Source of the DNA: Arthrobacter sp. V1I9
Lineage (GTDB): Bacteria > Actinomycetota > Actinomycetes > Actinomycetales > Micrococcaceae
Reading direction: 5' to 3'
Assembly (NCBI RefSeq): GCF_030817075.1
Contig: NZ_JAUSYU010000001.1
Span: 3,782,001 to 3,846,000, forward strand
DNA: 64,000 nt
How positions within the stretch are numbered: position 1 is the stretch's first letter; every line of letters starts with the position of its first letter. Of the stretch, positions 17,270 to 26,097 are shown piece by piece. Under the pieces are notes generated by a model, which ran no database searches, was not told the DNA's origin, and saw nothing but the letters and a program-made list of their open reading frames with translations. The translations under genes were made by a program, and so were the position numbers.

Positions 17270-18288
17270 GCGCGCTCGGCCCTGCGGGTCCGGAAGCCCT
17301 GCGGATCGTCGTCACCGATCCCATCATCAGTAGGTTTGAGGACAGGTTGAAGTACGACGGCGGCGCGCACCACTGGGACATGGCGGCGGCATGGTCCCCT
17401 GAACGGCGACGCCGCGCGCTGGCAGGTGCCGACGTCGTCGTCTGCTCTTCCCTCACGGCCGCGGAAGCGGAGGCTGCCGGCAACCTTCGCCTCGTCCACG
17501 TGACCGGCGCCGGCTACGACAAGATCGCCCTCCCGCACCTGCCGCCCGCAGCCGCTGTGGCCAACACATTCCACCACGCACGGCCCATCGCCGAACACGT
17601 CCTGATGCTCACCCTGATGCTGACCCGCAACGTCGCCAGGGCGGACCGGGAGGTACGCAGCGGGCAGTGGCGGACCATTGCCACAGCTCCGGACGTCCCC
17701 TTCCACCCCGTCCTCGCCGACCTCACCCTGGGACTGGTGGGCCTCGGCTCCATCGGCGCGGAGGTGGCCCGGGTGGCCGCCCTCATGGGAATGAAAGTCC
17801 AGGCCGTCCGGCGCAACCCGGCCGCAGCCCTTCCCGAGGGGGTGCAGCTGGACTGGGTTGGCGGGAATCCGGAGCTGCACACGCTCCTGGGCAGCTCAGA
17901 CGTCGTGGTGGTCACCGTGCCGCTGGACGAGGACACCAGGGGAATGATCGGGGAAGCCGAACTGGCTGCCATGAGAACCTCCGCCGTGCTGATCAATGTG
18001 GCACGTGGGCCAGTGGTGGACCAGGCCGCCCTCTATGCGGCCTTGAAGGACCGGCAGATCGCGGGGGCGGGCATCGACGTCTGGTGGGGAGCACCTGCCG
18101 ACGGCGTGATCCCCCCGGCGGAGCTGCCGTTCACCTCGCTGGAGAACACCGTGCTGACGCCGCACCACTCCGGCCACGCCCGGATCACCTTTGAGCGCCG
18201 TGCTGGCGACATCGCCGCCAACATCGACCGCCTGGCCCGCGGCCTGGGGCTCAGCAACGTGGTCCGAAGTCCCATTCCGGCTGCTTGA
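17266..18288 (+). CDS. D-isomer-specific 2-hydroxyacid dehydrogenase
   Basis: About 340 residues from GTG 17266, which overlaps the dehydratase stop. A longer frame begins at 17188 inside the dehydratase and is not favoured. The NAD(P)-binding Rossmann motif is GLVGLGSIGAEVARVAALMGMKV (near residues 145-167). The catalytic Arg is in INVARGPVVDQAALY, and the region LTPHHSGHARITFERR carries the His. The acidic residue after strand 2 is replaced by VRRN, suggesting NADPH preference. Family members reduce glyoxylate, hydroxypyruvate or other 2-ketoacids. Coupling to a glucarate dehydratase suggests reduction of a keto acid or semialdehyde formed from aldarates. Confidence 0.85.
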   Translation: MSALGPAGPEALRIVVTDPIISRFEDRLKYDGGAHHWDMAAAWSPERRRRALAGADVVVCSSLTAAEAEAAGNLRLVHVTGAGYDKIALPHLPPAAAVANTFHHARPIAEHVLMLTLMLTRNVARADREVRSGQWRTIATAPDVPFHPVLADLTLGLVGLGSIGAEVARVAALMGMKVQAVRRNPAAALPEGVQLDWVGGNPELHTLLGSSDVVVVTVPLDEDTRGMIGEAELAAMRTSAVLINVARGPVVDQAALYAALKDRQIAGAGIDVWWGAPADGVIPPAELPFTSLENTVLTPHHSGHARITFERRAGDIAANIDRLARGLGLSNVVRSPIPAA

Positions 18289-18301
18289 AGCGTCCGGTTG
18301 C

Positions 18302-19024
18302 TTAGGCTGCCAGAAGCAACTGCAGAATCAGCAGGACGCTGCCCAGCGCGGAAGCGCCGAGGGCCAGCGCCTTGAGCCGCCGCGGATTGAGGAAGCGGTT
18401 GACGTAGCGCGAGGCGGCGTAGCCGGCAACAACAGCCGGAACCATCCACAGCGCCAGGACCAGCATCTGCGGGGTGACGGCACCGGCCAGCCACAACATT
18501 GTCATTGAGATAGTTGAGCCCACCATAAAGAAGGCGCTCATGGTGCCCCGCAGGCGTGGCCCCTCATGCCCCTGCCAGACGAGTGCCATGGGCGGGCCGC
18601 CGATGGACGTTGCCGTTCCCATGATTCCGGAGGCGGCGCCGGCGGCGATCAGGTTCACGCGCCGGGGCCGGGGTGCCCAGCCCCTGCCGGCCAGGACCAG
18701 GCCCGTGAGCACTACGGCCACCACCACCCAGGCCAGGCCTTCCTTTGAAGATACCGCCACCAGCCACGCACCCACGATGCTGCCGGGAAGCCTCCCTGCG
18801 AGCGCCCAGCCTGTTCCGCGCAGGTCGAGGCTCTGGCGCTCCGTCACGGTGACCATCACCGTGACCAGCAGGGCCAGGAGGATCAGGGTGGCCGGCAGCA
18901 GCGCCGGGTCGATGATGGCGATCACCGGCGCTGCCAGCATTCCCATACCGAAGCCGCTGGATGCCTGCAGGCAGGCGGCCAGGAAGATGATCCCGGCTAT
19001 GACGGCGTATTCTGCGCCTGTCAC
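18302..19024 (-). CDS. TauE/SafE family permease
   Basis: A 240-residue integral membrane protein with about eight hydrophobic segments. The two half-repeats each carry a glycine-rich conserved loop: LAACLQASSGFGMGMLAAPV in the first and AAGASGIMGTATSIGGPPMALVWQ in the second. Members export or import organosulfonates, sulfite or small carboxylates. The start GTG overlaps the stop codon of the upstream ABC ATPase by 4 bases, so it is probably translated from the same transcript as the dipeptide-type ABC transporter. It is convergent with the hydroxyacid dehydrogenase (13-base gap). Confidence 0.85.
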   Translation of the reverse strand: MTGAEYAVIAGIIFLAACLQASSGFGMGMLAAPVIAIIDPALLPATLILLALLVTVMVTVTERQSLDLRGTGWALAGRLPGSIVGAWLVAVSSKEGLAWVVVAVVLTGLVLAGRGWAPRPRRVNLIAAGAASGIMGTATSIGGPPMALVWQGHEGPRLRGTMSAFFMVGSTISMTMLWLAGAVTPQMLVLALWMVPAVVAGYAASRYVNRFLNPRRLKALALGASALGSVLLILQLLLAA

Positions 19025-20046
19025 AAGGCGCTGGCAGCAGCGCCGGTCAGGCCCTTGACGGAATCAAGCGGGAAGTGGCATTCCGCGCTGTGCCGCCTGC
19101 CGTCGGGGGCGGTGATGACCTGGGGTTCCGGCGATACTTCGGCGCAGATATCCTGTGCCTTCCAGCAGCGGGTGCGGAAGCGGCAGCCCGACGGCGGATC
19201 CAACGGTGAGGGCAGCTCGCCTTTGAGGACAATCCGGTCGCGCTTTGCCCCGCTGACGTCCAGCTTCGGGGACGCCGACATCAGGGCGGCGGTGTAAGGG
19301 TGGCGGGGATGGTCGAAGACCTCCTCGGTCTCCCCCGTTTCGATGATCCTGCCCAGATACATCACTGCCACCCGGTCCGCCACGTGCCGGACCACCGTGA
19401 GGTCGTGGGAGATAAAGATATAGGAGACACCGAGTTCACGCTGCAGCTCATTGAGCAGGTTCAGGACCTGCGCCTGGACCGACAGGTCCAGGGCGGACAC
19501 CGGTTCATCGAGAATGATGACGTCCGGGTTCAGGGCCAGGGCGCGGGCGATACCGATCCGCTGGCGCTGGCCGCCGGAGAATTCCTGCGGCGACTTCCGG
19601 GCGTCCGACGGGCGCAGGCCCACCATCTGCAGCAGTTCGCTGACTCTCTCCTGGCGTTGCTTGGACGTCGGGTACAGGCTCCGGTGGGTGGCCCACGGTT
19701 CGGCGATGATGTCGCCGGCGCTCATCCGCGCGTTGAGGGATGCGAATGGGTCCTGGAAGACCATCTGCACCCGCCGCCGCCAGCCCAGCAGCTCCTTGCC
19801 GCGCAGCCCGAAGGGGTTGGTCCCCTCGAAGCTGACGGTTCCCTCATCCGGGGTTTCCAGCATCATCAGCGTGCGGGCCAGGGTGGACTTGCCGCACCCG
19901 GATTCGCCCACCAGCCCCAAGGTTTCCCCACGGCCCACGGTCAGGCTGATCCCGTCCAGGGCTTTGAGTTTGGTGTTGCCGCTGGCGCTTTTGGCCACGT
20001 GGAACGTTTTGGTCAGGCCCTCAATGGTCAATAGCGGCTCAGCCAT
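19021..20046 (-). CDS. ABC transporter ATP-binding protein, OppF/DppF type
   Basis: 341 residues from ATG 20046, preceded by GAGGAGATTAAC. The frame is open further upstream, but that part overlaps the preceding gene. Walker [18 protein letters not shown]-loop QMVFQDPFASLNARM, signature FSGGQRQRIGIARAL, Walker B VIILDEPVSALD and switch His FISHDLTVV are all intact. The C-terminal oligopeptide-type domain with conserved cysteines is present (PPSGCRFRTRCWKAQDIC...ECHF). It couples ATP hydrolysis to uptake by the permeases at 21182-23112. Confidence 0.9.
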   Translation of the reverse strand: MAEPLLTIEGLTKTFHVAKSASGNTKLKALDGISLTVGRGETLGLVGESGCGKSTLARTLMMLETPDEGTVSFEGTNPFGLRGKELLGWRRRVQMVFQDPFASLNARMSAGDIIAEPWATHRSLYPTSKQRQERVSELLQMVGLRPSDARKSPQEFSGGQRQRIGIARALALNPDVIILDEPVSALDLSVQAQVLNLLNELQRELGVSYIFISHDLTVVRHVADRVAVMYLGRIIETGETEEVFDHPRHPYTAALMSASPKLDVSGAKRDRIVLKGELPSPLDPPSGCRFRTRCWKAQDICAEVSPEPQVITAPDGRRHSAECHFPLDSVKGLTGAAASAL

Positions 20047-20336
20047 TGTTAATCTCCTCGCTGAAGTGGCAGGCTGCGGCGCGGACTGGCCGTCCCTCCG
20101 CGCTGGTGGGCGTAACCGCCTGGCTGTCCTGGGCGGGTGCAACTCCGGCACCGGCCACAACGCCCGCGCCGGAGGCAGGCCGGGTCACAGGGCGGAGCGC
20201 CGGGCGCTCAGCCCGGCAGATAGCCTGCACCATAGGGCACCGCGACTGGTAGACGCAACCGGGTGGGATGTCGTGGAGCTCCGGCGGGCTGCCGGGAATC
20301 GACTTCAGCTCGGCGCCGCGTTCCAGGTGGACCGGG
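20039..20336 (-). pseudogene. Out-of-frame C-terminal end of the DppD-type ATPase
   Basis: In the frame next to that of the upstream ATPase the DNA encodes [18 protein letters not shown] followed by the normal end of this family, with [18 protein letters not shown] and a late ACHF. Joining the frames at the GGGG run 20334-20337 (one base too many) restores a full-length DppD of about 380 residues ending at 20039, 8 bases into the next gene. It includes an unusual Gly/Ala/Pro-rich insert (RPASGAGVVAGAGVAPAQ) before the last cysteine. Either a sequencing error or a real recent mutation. Confidence 0.75.
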
Positions 20337-21185
20337 GACGGATTCGAGCAGCCCCTTTGTATAGGGATGGCGGGGGTCGGCGAACACTTCAGCCACCGGC
20401 CCGCTTTCCACCACGTTGCCGGCGTACATCACAGCGACGGAATCAGCCTCCTCCGCCACCACCGCGAGGTCGTGGGTAATGAGGATGACCGCCATCTGGC
20501 CCTCCTCGCGGAGCGTGCGCAGCAGCTGCATGATCTGTGCCTGGACGGTGACGTCCAGGGCTGTGGTGGGTTCGTCCGCGATCAGGAGGCGCGGATTGAG
20601 GGCCACGGCCATGGCGATGAGGATCCGCTGGCGCATGCCGCCGGAGAACTGGTGGGGGTAGGAGTTGACCCGGGACTCGGGCTCCGGAATGCCCACCCGC
20701 TTCATCAGGTCAATCGCTTCGAGCCGTGCCTGCTTGGCGTTCAGCCCGCGGTGGATGCGGAAGGCCTCGCCGAGCTGCGTCCCGACTGTATATACAGGGT
20801 TCAGTGCAGTGAGTGCGTCCTGGAAGACGATGCCCAGTTCCGGCCCGGCGAACTTCAGCCGTTCCTTGGGAGTCAGTGCCGCAAGGTCGGTGCCGTTGAG
20901 GACGATTTGGCCGTCTGCGAGGTCGCAGACCGGGTCCATGATTCCGGCCAGTGCCTTGGCGGTCATGGATTTGCCGCAGCCGGATTCACCGAGCAACGCC
21001 AGGGTTTCGCCGGCCCGGGCCTCGAACGCCACGCTGTTGACGGCGCGGATGGTGCCGCGGTGGGTGCGGATGTCCACGGCGAGATCTTGTACCTGCAGGA
21101 CGACGTCGTGGGCGTTGCCCTGGGCCGCGCGCTTTCCGGCACGGGCCGTCGCTTTCACGGGAGCTTGTTCGGCAGCTGTTTTCAC
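20208..21185 (-). CDS. ABC transporter ATP-binding protein, DppD/OppD type, frameshifted near C-terminus
   Basis: As given, 325 residues with a complete nucleotide-binding domain: Walker [20 protein letters not shown]-loop [14 protein letters not shown], signature [17 protein letters not shown], Walker [13 protein letters not shown] and switch His [12 protein letters not shown]. After [12 protein letters not shown] the frame is wrong, so the Cys-rich C-terminal oligopeptide domain is replaced by an unrelated tail ending GAGYLPG. Because the ATPase core ends before the shift, partial function is conceivable. The GTG start overlaps the end of the permease gene and follows GGAGGCACAGCC. Confidence 0.85.
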   Translation of the reverse strand: MKTAAEQAPVKATARAGKRAAQGNAHDVVLQVQDLAVDIRTHRGTIRAVNSVAFEARAGETLALLGESGCGKSMTAKALAGIMDPVCDLADGQIVLNGTDLAALTPKERLKFAGPELGIVFQDALTALNPVYTVGTQLGEAFRIHRGLNAKQARLEAIDLMKRVGIPEPESRVNSYPHQFSGGMRQRILIAMAVALNPRLLIADEPTTALDVTVQAQIMQLLRTLREEGQMAVILITHDLAVVAEEADSVAVMYAGNVVESGPVAEVFADPRHPYTKGLLESVPGPPGTRRRAEVDSRQPAGAPRHPTRLRLPVAVPYGAGYLPG

Positions 21186-22174
21186 GGCTGTGCCTCCTTC
21201 GCTGGGATGCGGGCGATCAGCCGCTTACGGGGAAGTGCAAGGCGCCAGCGCTGTGCGGGATCGGTGGCAATGCGCAGCCAGGCGGCTAGGACGTTGGCGG
21301 CGATGGTGGTCACAACGATTGCCACGCCCGGGAAGATGGACAGCCACCATGCGGTCTGCAGGTACTGGCGGCCCTGCGAGACCATCAGGCCCCAGCTGAC
21401 GTCCGGCGGCTGGATGCCGATGCCCAGGAAGCTGAGCGAGGACTCGGCGAGCATCACGTAGCAGAACTCAAGGGTTGCCAGGGTGAGCAGCGTCGGCAGC
21501 ACCACCGGAATGACGTGCCGCACGATGATGGCGTTGGGCTTGGCACCGAAGGTGCGGGCCGCGTCCACGAACGTCCGGCTTTGCAGCTCGGCGGACTCGG
21601 CGCGTGCGGTGCGCAGGTAGATCGGGATGCGGGTGAGGGCCAGGATCAGGACGATGTTCGCAGCGGAGGGGCTGAAGACGTAAAGCACAACGACGGCGAG
21701 CAGCAGGGAGGGGAAGCTCATGATCACATCGGCGATGCGCATCGAGACGTTCTCCCGCCAGCCTCGGTGGTAGCCCGCCCAGACACCCCACAGGGAGCCG
21801 ATCACCAGGGCCACGGCCACGGCCGGGAGGGCGACGGAGAGGGTGGTCCGGCTGGCCACCACCAGCCGTGCAAGCATGCTGCGGCCCAGGGAATCGCTGC
21901 CCAGGAAGTACTCCCAGCCGTGCGCCAGCGTGAACGGTGCCTTGTTGGCGAACAGCAGGTTCTGCTTGGTGGCCAGGTCCCCCATCAACGCCGGACCCAC
22001 CAGTGCGGTCAGGCCGACAAAGAGCAGGACCAGCGCCGAGGCCGCCGCAAAGCGGTCCTTGAGCAGGAGCCGGAACAGGCCCGGCTTTCCACCCTTGGTG
22101 TCCTCAGCGTTTTTGGTGGGCGGTTGGGCGGCCGGCGGCTGCGGTGCCGCACCATCTGTCAGTGAGCTCGTCAT
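21182..22174 (-). CDS. ABC transporter permease, DppC type
   Basis: 330 residues. A cytoplasmic Pro/Ala-rich N-terminus is followed by a first membrane segment (ASALVLLFVGLTALVGPAL), the conserved HGWEYFLGSDSLGRSMLARLV that marks DppC/OppC proteins, and four to five further membrane segments. The EAA loop that contacts the ATPase is FVDAARTFGAKPNAIIVRHVIP. The end LGIGIQPPDVSWGLMVSQGR is also typical. The ATG follows AGGAGTAACC, 8 bases after the upstream permease gene. Confidence 0.92.
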   Translation of the reverse strand: MTSSLTDGAAPQPPAAQPPTKNAEDTKGGKPGLFRLLLKDRFAAASALVLLFVGLTALVGPALMGDLATKQNLLFANKAPFTLAHGWEYFLGSDSLGRSMLARLVVASRTTLSVALPAVAVALVIGSLWGVWAGYHRGWRENVSMRIADVIMSFPSLLLAVVVLYVFSPSAANIVLILALTRIPIYLRTARAESAELQSRTFVDAARTFGAKPNAIIVRHVIPVVLPTLLTLATLEFCYVMLAESSLSFLGIGIQPPDVSWGLMVSQGRQYLQTAWWLSIFPGVAIVVTTIAANVLAAWLRIATDPAQRWRLALPRKRLIARIPAKEAQP

Positions 22175-22182
22175 GGTTACTC

Positions 22183-23112
22183 CTAGGCCTTGACCGTCAC
22201 GGGACGGACGCGTGCGTCCAGCAGCGCGTAGCCCATGTCAATGAGGATGTTCAGGGCAAAGATGGCGACGGCGGTAAGCAGCACCGCTGCCTGCAGGACG
22301 GCGAAGTCCCGCTGCAGGATGGAGTCGATCATGAGCTTGCCGATGCCCGGCCAGCCGAAGATCGTTTCCACCACCACCGCGCCGTTCACCAGGCCCACGG
22401 TCAGGTCGCCGGCGACGGTCAGCGCCGGAGCAGCAGCGTTGCGCAGTGCGTGGTGGGTGACCACCCGCAGCTCGCCGGCACCCCGGCTGCGTGCCAGCTT
22501 GATGTATGGCTCGGAGAGCGCTGACACCATGGACCCGCGGACAATCTGCACCAGCACGCCGAACGGCCGCAGGAGCAGGGTGGCGATGGGCAGCACCCAG
22601 GCGCTGGCTCCCGACACACCGGATGTCGGCAGCCAGCCCAAGGTGATGGCAAAAATCCAGATCCCCACGATGGCCAGCCAGAAGTCGGGAATGGAAGCGG
22701 CAGCCATGGAGATGAAACTTGAGATGCGGTCCGCGATGCCGTTCGGCTTCAGTGCCGCCCAGCAGCCCACCACCAGGGCGAGCACCACGGCCAGCACCAT
22801 GGTGGTGGCCGCAAGCTGCAGCGTTGCGGGGAAGGCCCGCAGTGCCATCGCGGCGGCGTCCTGCCCCGTGCGGAGCGACTGCCCGAAGTCCAGCCGCAGC
22901 ACGCCGCCGAAGTAGTCCGTCATCTGGACCAGCAGGGGCTGGTCCAGGCCGTTGCGGGCCGTGAAGTCGTCCCGCATCTGCTGGGTTGCGTTCAGCGGCA
23001 GGTACAGGCTGGCCGGGTTTCCGGTCATCCTGGCGAGTGCGAACACCCCCACGATCACCACCACCAGCGGCAGGGCGCTGGAAACGATGCGCTTTCTCAA
23101 GTAGATCAGCAT
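22183..23112 (-). CDS. ABC transporter permease, DppB type
   Basis: 309 residues with six predicted membrane segments, the first being YLRKRIVSSALPLVVVIVGV. DppB/OppB features are RMTGNPASLYLP near residue 30, DYFGGVLRLDFGQSLRTGQ in the first external loop and the EAA loop IKLARSRGAGELRVVTHHALRNAA. It ends with ALNILIDMGYALLDARVRP, which is characteristic of the family. The ATG follows AAGGACAGCC, 28 bases after the binding-protein gene. Confidence 0.92.
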   Translation of the reverse strand: MLIYLRKRIVSSALPLVVVIVGVFALARMTGNPASLYLPLNATQQMRDDFTARNGLDQPLLVQMTDYFGGVLRLDFGQSLRTGQDAAAMALRAFPATLQLAATTMVLAVVLALVVGCWAALKPNGIADRISSFISMAAASIPDFWLAIVGIWIFAITLGWLPTSGVSGASAWVLPIATLLLRPFGVLVQIVRGSMVSALSEPYIKLARSRGAGELRVVTHHALRNAAAPALTVAGDLTVGLVNGAVVVETIFGWPGIGKLMIDSILQRDFAVLQAAVLLTAVAIFALNILIDMGYALLDARVRPVTVKA

Positions 23113-23140
23113 GGCTGTCCTTCTCTTCCCGAGGCCCGGG

Positions 23141-24700
23141 CTAGCTTGCCGGCGTCATTTCCGAGATGCGCAGCTCGTCACCGCTGGACGAGTTGGGCTT
23201 GTAGCTCAGGGACTTGGCAAGGCCGAGGATGCCCGTCTGGTGTGAGATGTGCGCGAACTGCACCACCTTGTCGTTCTGGTACGCAAAGATGTTCTCGAAT
23301 TCCTTCTTGCGTTCGTCACCCGAGGCTGCATCGGCCTTCTTGATCATGGCGTCGAACGCGGGGGTGCCGAAGTAGCTCTGCGCTCCGGTGGAGAGCATGT
23401 ACTGGTCCACGGTGAAGGCCGCGTCGCCGGCCTGGTTGCCGTGCTGCGTCATCAGGGCGACAGCTCCTTCATCCTCCGGGAACGGCCGAACCTGGTAGGT
23501 GAGGTGCTGGCTGGTTTCGAGCATCTTGAGCTTGACGTTCAGGCCTGCCTGGCTGAGCTGCTCCTGGAGCACCTGGGCCAGTTCAGTGATTTTGGGGAAC
23601 TGGGCGCTGCGGACAACCAATGAAATCTGCGCGGAGGTGTCCACGCCGTCGGCCTTTGCTTCAGCCACCAGGGACTTGGCCTTGTCCAGGTCGAACGGCC
23701 AGCCCTTCAGCTCGGAGTTGTGGCCGACAATTCCTTCAGGAACCAACTGCGCGGCCACCTGGTGCTTGCCCTGATAGAGCGAGCTGACGATTCCTTCTTT
23801 ATCGATGGCGAAGTTGACTGCCTGGCGGACCCGGATGTCGTTAAGCGGTGCCTCATTCGCGTCCATCCGCAGGGCTACGGTTTCGTTGTTCGGGTAGTCC
23901 ACGCCGAGGTCGCCGATGTTGTCGTCCGGGCTTAGTCCCATGGCCACGTCCGCTTCACCGCTGGTGACCATCGCGGCACGCACGGAGCTTTCGGAGCGCC
24001 ACTGGTATTCAGCCTTGGCGTATGCCGGCTTGTCACCCCAGTAACCGTCCCAGCTGGACAGGGTGATCTTCTGGCCGGCATCCCAGGTATCGATTTTGTA
24101 CGGGCCGGTGCCGATGGGTTCCCGGACCTTTTCCGTGCTGCTCGTCGACGTCGGGACCACTTCAAGGAAGGAAAGCCGCAACGGCAGGATGGGATCCGGT
24201 TCGGGCGTGGTGACAGTAAGGGTGGTTGCGTCGACGGCCTTCACGGCGAGGTCAGCATCACCGAAGACGTAGCCCTCCACGTTGCAGCCCAGCTTTGAGT
24301 TGACGGCCCGTTCGATGGTGAAGGCTGCTGCCTCGGCATTGAAGGCAGTGCCATCCTGGAAGTTCACGCCTTCGCGCAGCTTGAGCGTCCATTCCGTGTC
24401 GCTGGTGGCCTTCCACTCGGTAGCGAGCTTGGGCTCCAGTTCGCCGCTTTGCGGGTTGCGTTCAATCAGCGGCTCGGTCACGTTCGAACGGACCACAACA
24501 CCGGTGGAGGTCAGGTTCGATTCACACGCCTCCAGCGTGGGTGGTTCCTGGCTAAGGACTACGCGGACCGAATCGGTGGCGGCGGCTGCACCGCCGTCGT
24601 CCGTGTTGGCAACGGTGCAGCCGCTCAGGCCCAGCACCGCGACGGACGCCAGGGCTGGCCACTTGAGTACGGTGGCAAAGGGAAGCTTTGAAGAAGACAT
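23141..24700 (-). CDS. ABC transporter substrate-binding lipoprotein, family 5
   Basis: A 519-residue exported lipoprotein: signal ending in the lipobox LSGC (residues 25-28, VAVLGLSGCTVANTDDGG). The family 5 (peptide/nickel/opine) fold is visible in LEACESNLTSTGVVVRSNVTEPLIERN, the ATEWKATSDTEWTLKLREGVNFQDGTAF segment, IGTGPYKIDTWDAGQKITL and RVRQAVNFAIDKEGI. Ligands in this family range from peptides to glycosides and hydroxy acids, so the substrate cannot be fixed. It is the first gene of the ABC operon, and the ATG follows GGAGGAACCCAAAG. Confidence 0.9.
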   Translation of the reverse strand: MSSSKLPFATVLKWPALASVAVLGLSGCTVANTDDGGAAAATDSVRVVLSQEPPTLEACESNLTSTGVVVRSNVTEPLIERNPQSGELEPKLATEWKATSDTEWTLKLREGVNFQDGTAFNAEAAAFTIERAVNSKLGCNVEGYVFGDADLAVKAVDATTLTVTTPEPDPILPLRLSFLEVVPTSTSSTEKVREPIGTGPYKIDTWDAGQKITLSSWDGYWGDKPAYAKAEYQWRSESSVRAAMVTSGEADVAMGLSPDDNIGDLGVDYPNNETVALRMDANEAPLNDIRVRQAVNFAIDKEGIVSSLYQGKHQVAAQLVPEGIVGHNSELKGWPFDLDKAKSLVAEAKADGVDTSAQISLVVRSAQFPKITELAQVLQEQLSQAGLNVKLKMLETSQHLTYQVRPFPEDEGAVALMTQHGNQAGDAAFTVDQYMLSTGAQSYFGTPAFDAMIKKADAASGDERKKEFENIFAYQNDKVVQFAHISHQTGILGLAKSLSYKPNSSSGDELRISEMTPAS

Positions 24701-25013
24701 CTTTGGGTTCCTCCAGATCGATACTTACGGCAGCGGGACGCTCGTGTACCGGTGCAGAACACCGATAACAAGGGCTGTAAGGCCGCCGCGCTGGACTCAA
24801 GCTAATTGAGGTACCAGGGGTCCACAAGGAATTTGGGCGGCCCGCCAACCGGATGAAGGGGCGCGGGAGCCTGCAGGCGGCCGTGTGACGGTCCTCACTT
24901 GGAACGGTATTCCGCGCCAGTCCGCGGAACCGGCCGGATCGATACAGTTCCGGCATCGAACTATGCCAATTCCAAGTTGGACCTGTATGAGTGCCGAAAC
25001 CTATGGTGCAGCT
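24701..25013. other. Divergent intergenic region between ABC operon and hydroxyacid dehydrogenase
   Basis: About 310 bases that should contain two divergent promoters. I see one small inverted repeat (CGGTG-CAGAA-CACCG near 24750) but no convincing -10/-35 pair and no further gene. Confidence 0.4.
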
Positions 25014-25964
25014 ATGAAGAACATCGCCGTCCTCCAGGTAGGGCCACTTATGCCGATCGTCCAGGAATCGATAACGGAGGAATACGGTGCTGTCCGGCTG
25101 CCCGATCCGCCTGCGGAGCGGGAGGAGTTCCTGCGCAGCCGCGGCGGGTCCTTTGAGGTTGCGGTGACGTCCGGCAAGGTGGGCGTCGGCACTGAACTGA
25201 TGCAGGCGCTGCCCAACCTCCGCGCGGTCATCAACTTCGGCGTGGGCTACGACACCACCGATGCTGCCCAGGCGTTTGAGCGTGGCATCACCGTCAGCAA
25301 CACACCGGATGTCCTCAACGACTGTGTTGCGGATACGGCCATTGCCCTCTACGTCGATGTGCTGCGGGGAATCAGCGCCTCGGACCGATTCGTGCGGCGG
25401 GGGGACTGGCTGAGCAAAGGCAACTTCCCCCTGGCCACCAAGGCCAGCGGCAAAAAGGTAGGCATCCTCGGACTGGGCAGGATCGGAAAGGTCATTGCCA
25501 AAAGGCTGGAGGGGTTTGACTGCGAAATCAGCTATCACAGCCGGCACCCGGTGACGGGCGTCAGCTACCGGTACGAACCCTCACCCCGCGACCTGGCAGC
25601 TGGTTGTGACGTGCTGATCGTTGCAGCGGCAGGCGGCGCAGGCTCCGCGAAGCTGGTGGATGCGGAGGTGATCGCTGCCCTTGGACCCAGGGGCTACCTC
25701 ATCAACATTGCCCGCGGGTCAGTGGTGGATGAAGAAGCCCTGGTGGCCGCACTGCTGGCGGGGAAACTGGCTGGCGCCGGACTTGATGTCTTCGCCGACG
25801 AACCCAAGGTTCCCGAAGACCTCCTGGCCCTGGACAATGTGGTCCTCCTGCCGCACCTCGGCAGCGGCACCCACGAGACACGGGCAGCCATGGCGGACCT
25901 GACCCTCGCCAATCTGCGAGCCTTTGCTGACAACGGTTCGGTTCTGACACCCGTGGAGCCGTGA
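25014..25964 (+). CDS. D-isomer-specific 2-hydroxyacid dehydrogenase (glyoxylate/hydroxypyruvate reductase-like)
   Basis: 316 residues from ATG 25014; an in-frame ATG at 24987 and earlier codons are alternatives, and no start has a strong ribosome binding site. The Rossmann motif is VGILGLGRIGKVIAKRLEGFDCEISYHSR (near residues 145-173), with SR after strand 2 pointing to NADPH. Catalytic Arg in INIARGSVVDEEALV, Glu in GLDVFADEPKVPE and His in VLLPHLGSGTHETR are present. It is closer to the glyoxylate/hydroxypyruvate reductase group than is the paralogue at 17266, which has extra differences around the His. It is divergent from the ABC operon and followed by a strong terminator. Confidence 0.87.
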   Translation: MKNIAVLQVGPLMPIVQESITEEYGAVRLPDPPAEREEFLRSRGGSFEVAVTSGKVGVGTELMQALPNLRAVINFGVGYDTTDAAQAFERGITVSNTPDVLNDCVADTAIALYVDVLRGISASDRFVRRGDWLSKGNFPLATKASGKKVGILGLGRIGKVIAKRLEGFDCEISYHSRHPVTGVSYRYEPSPRDLAAGCDVLIVAAAGGAGSAKLVDAEVIAALGPRGYLINIARGSVVDEEALVAALLAGKLAGAGLDVFADEPKVPEDLLALDNVVLLPHLGSGTHETRAAMADLTLANLRAFADNGSVLTPVEP

Positions 25965-25977
25965 GGACGAAAGCAAA

Positions 25978-26006
25978 AGAGCCCCGGTCTGTTGACCGGG
26001 GCTCTT
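25978..26006. terminator. Bidirectional terminator between hydroxyacid dehydrogenase and tRNA-Leu
   Basis: A 12-base stem (AGAGCCCCGGTC and complement, loop TGTT), with A-rich sequence on one side and a short T-rich run on the other. It can serve the plus-strand dehydrogenase and the minus-strand tRNA. Confidence 0.75.
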
Positions 26007-26014
26007 CGTTTGCG

Positions 26015-26097
26015 TGCGCGAGGGGGGATTTGAACCCCCACACCCTTTCGGATACTGGCACCTGAAGCCAGCGCGTCTGCCGTTCCGCCACTCGCGC
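26015..26097 (-). tRNA. tRNA-Leu (anticodon CAG)
   Basis: Read on the minus strand it starts GCGCGAGTGGCGGAA and pairs with CTCGCGC+A at the end. The anticodon stem CTGGC/GCCAG encloses the loop TTCAGGT, giving anticodon CAG. A long variable arm and the T-arm GTTCAAAT within GGGGG/CCCCC stems follow, as in class II tRNAs. Length is 83 bases; CCA is not encoded. Confidence 0.95.
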
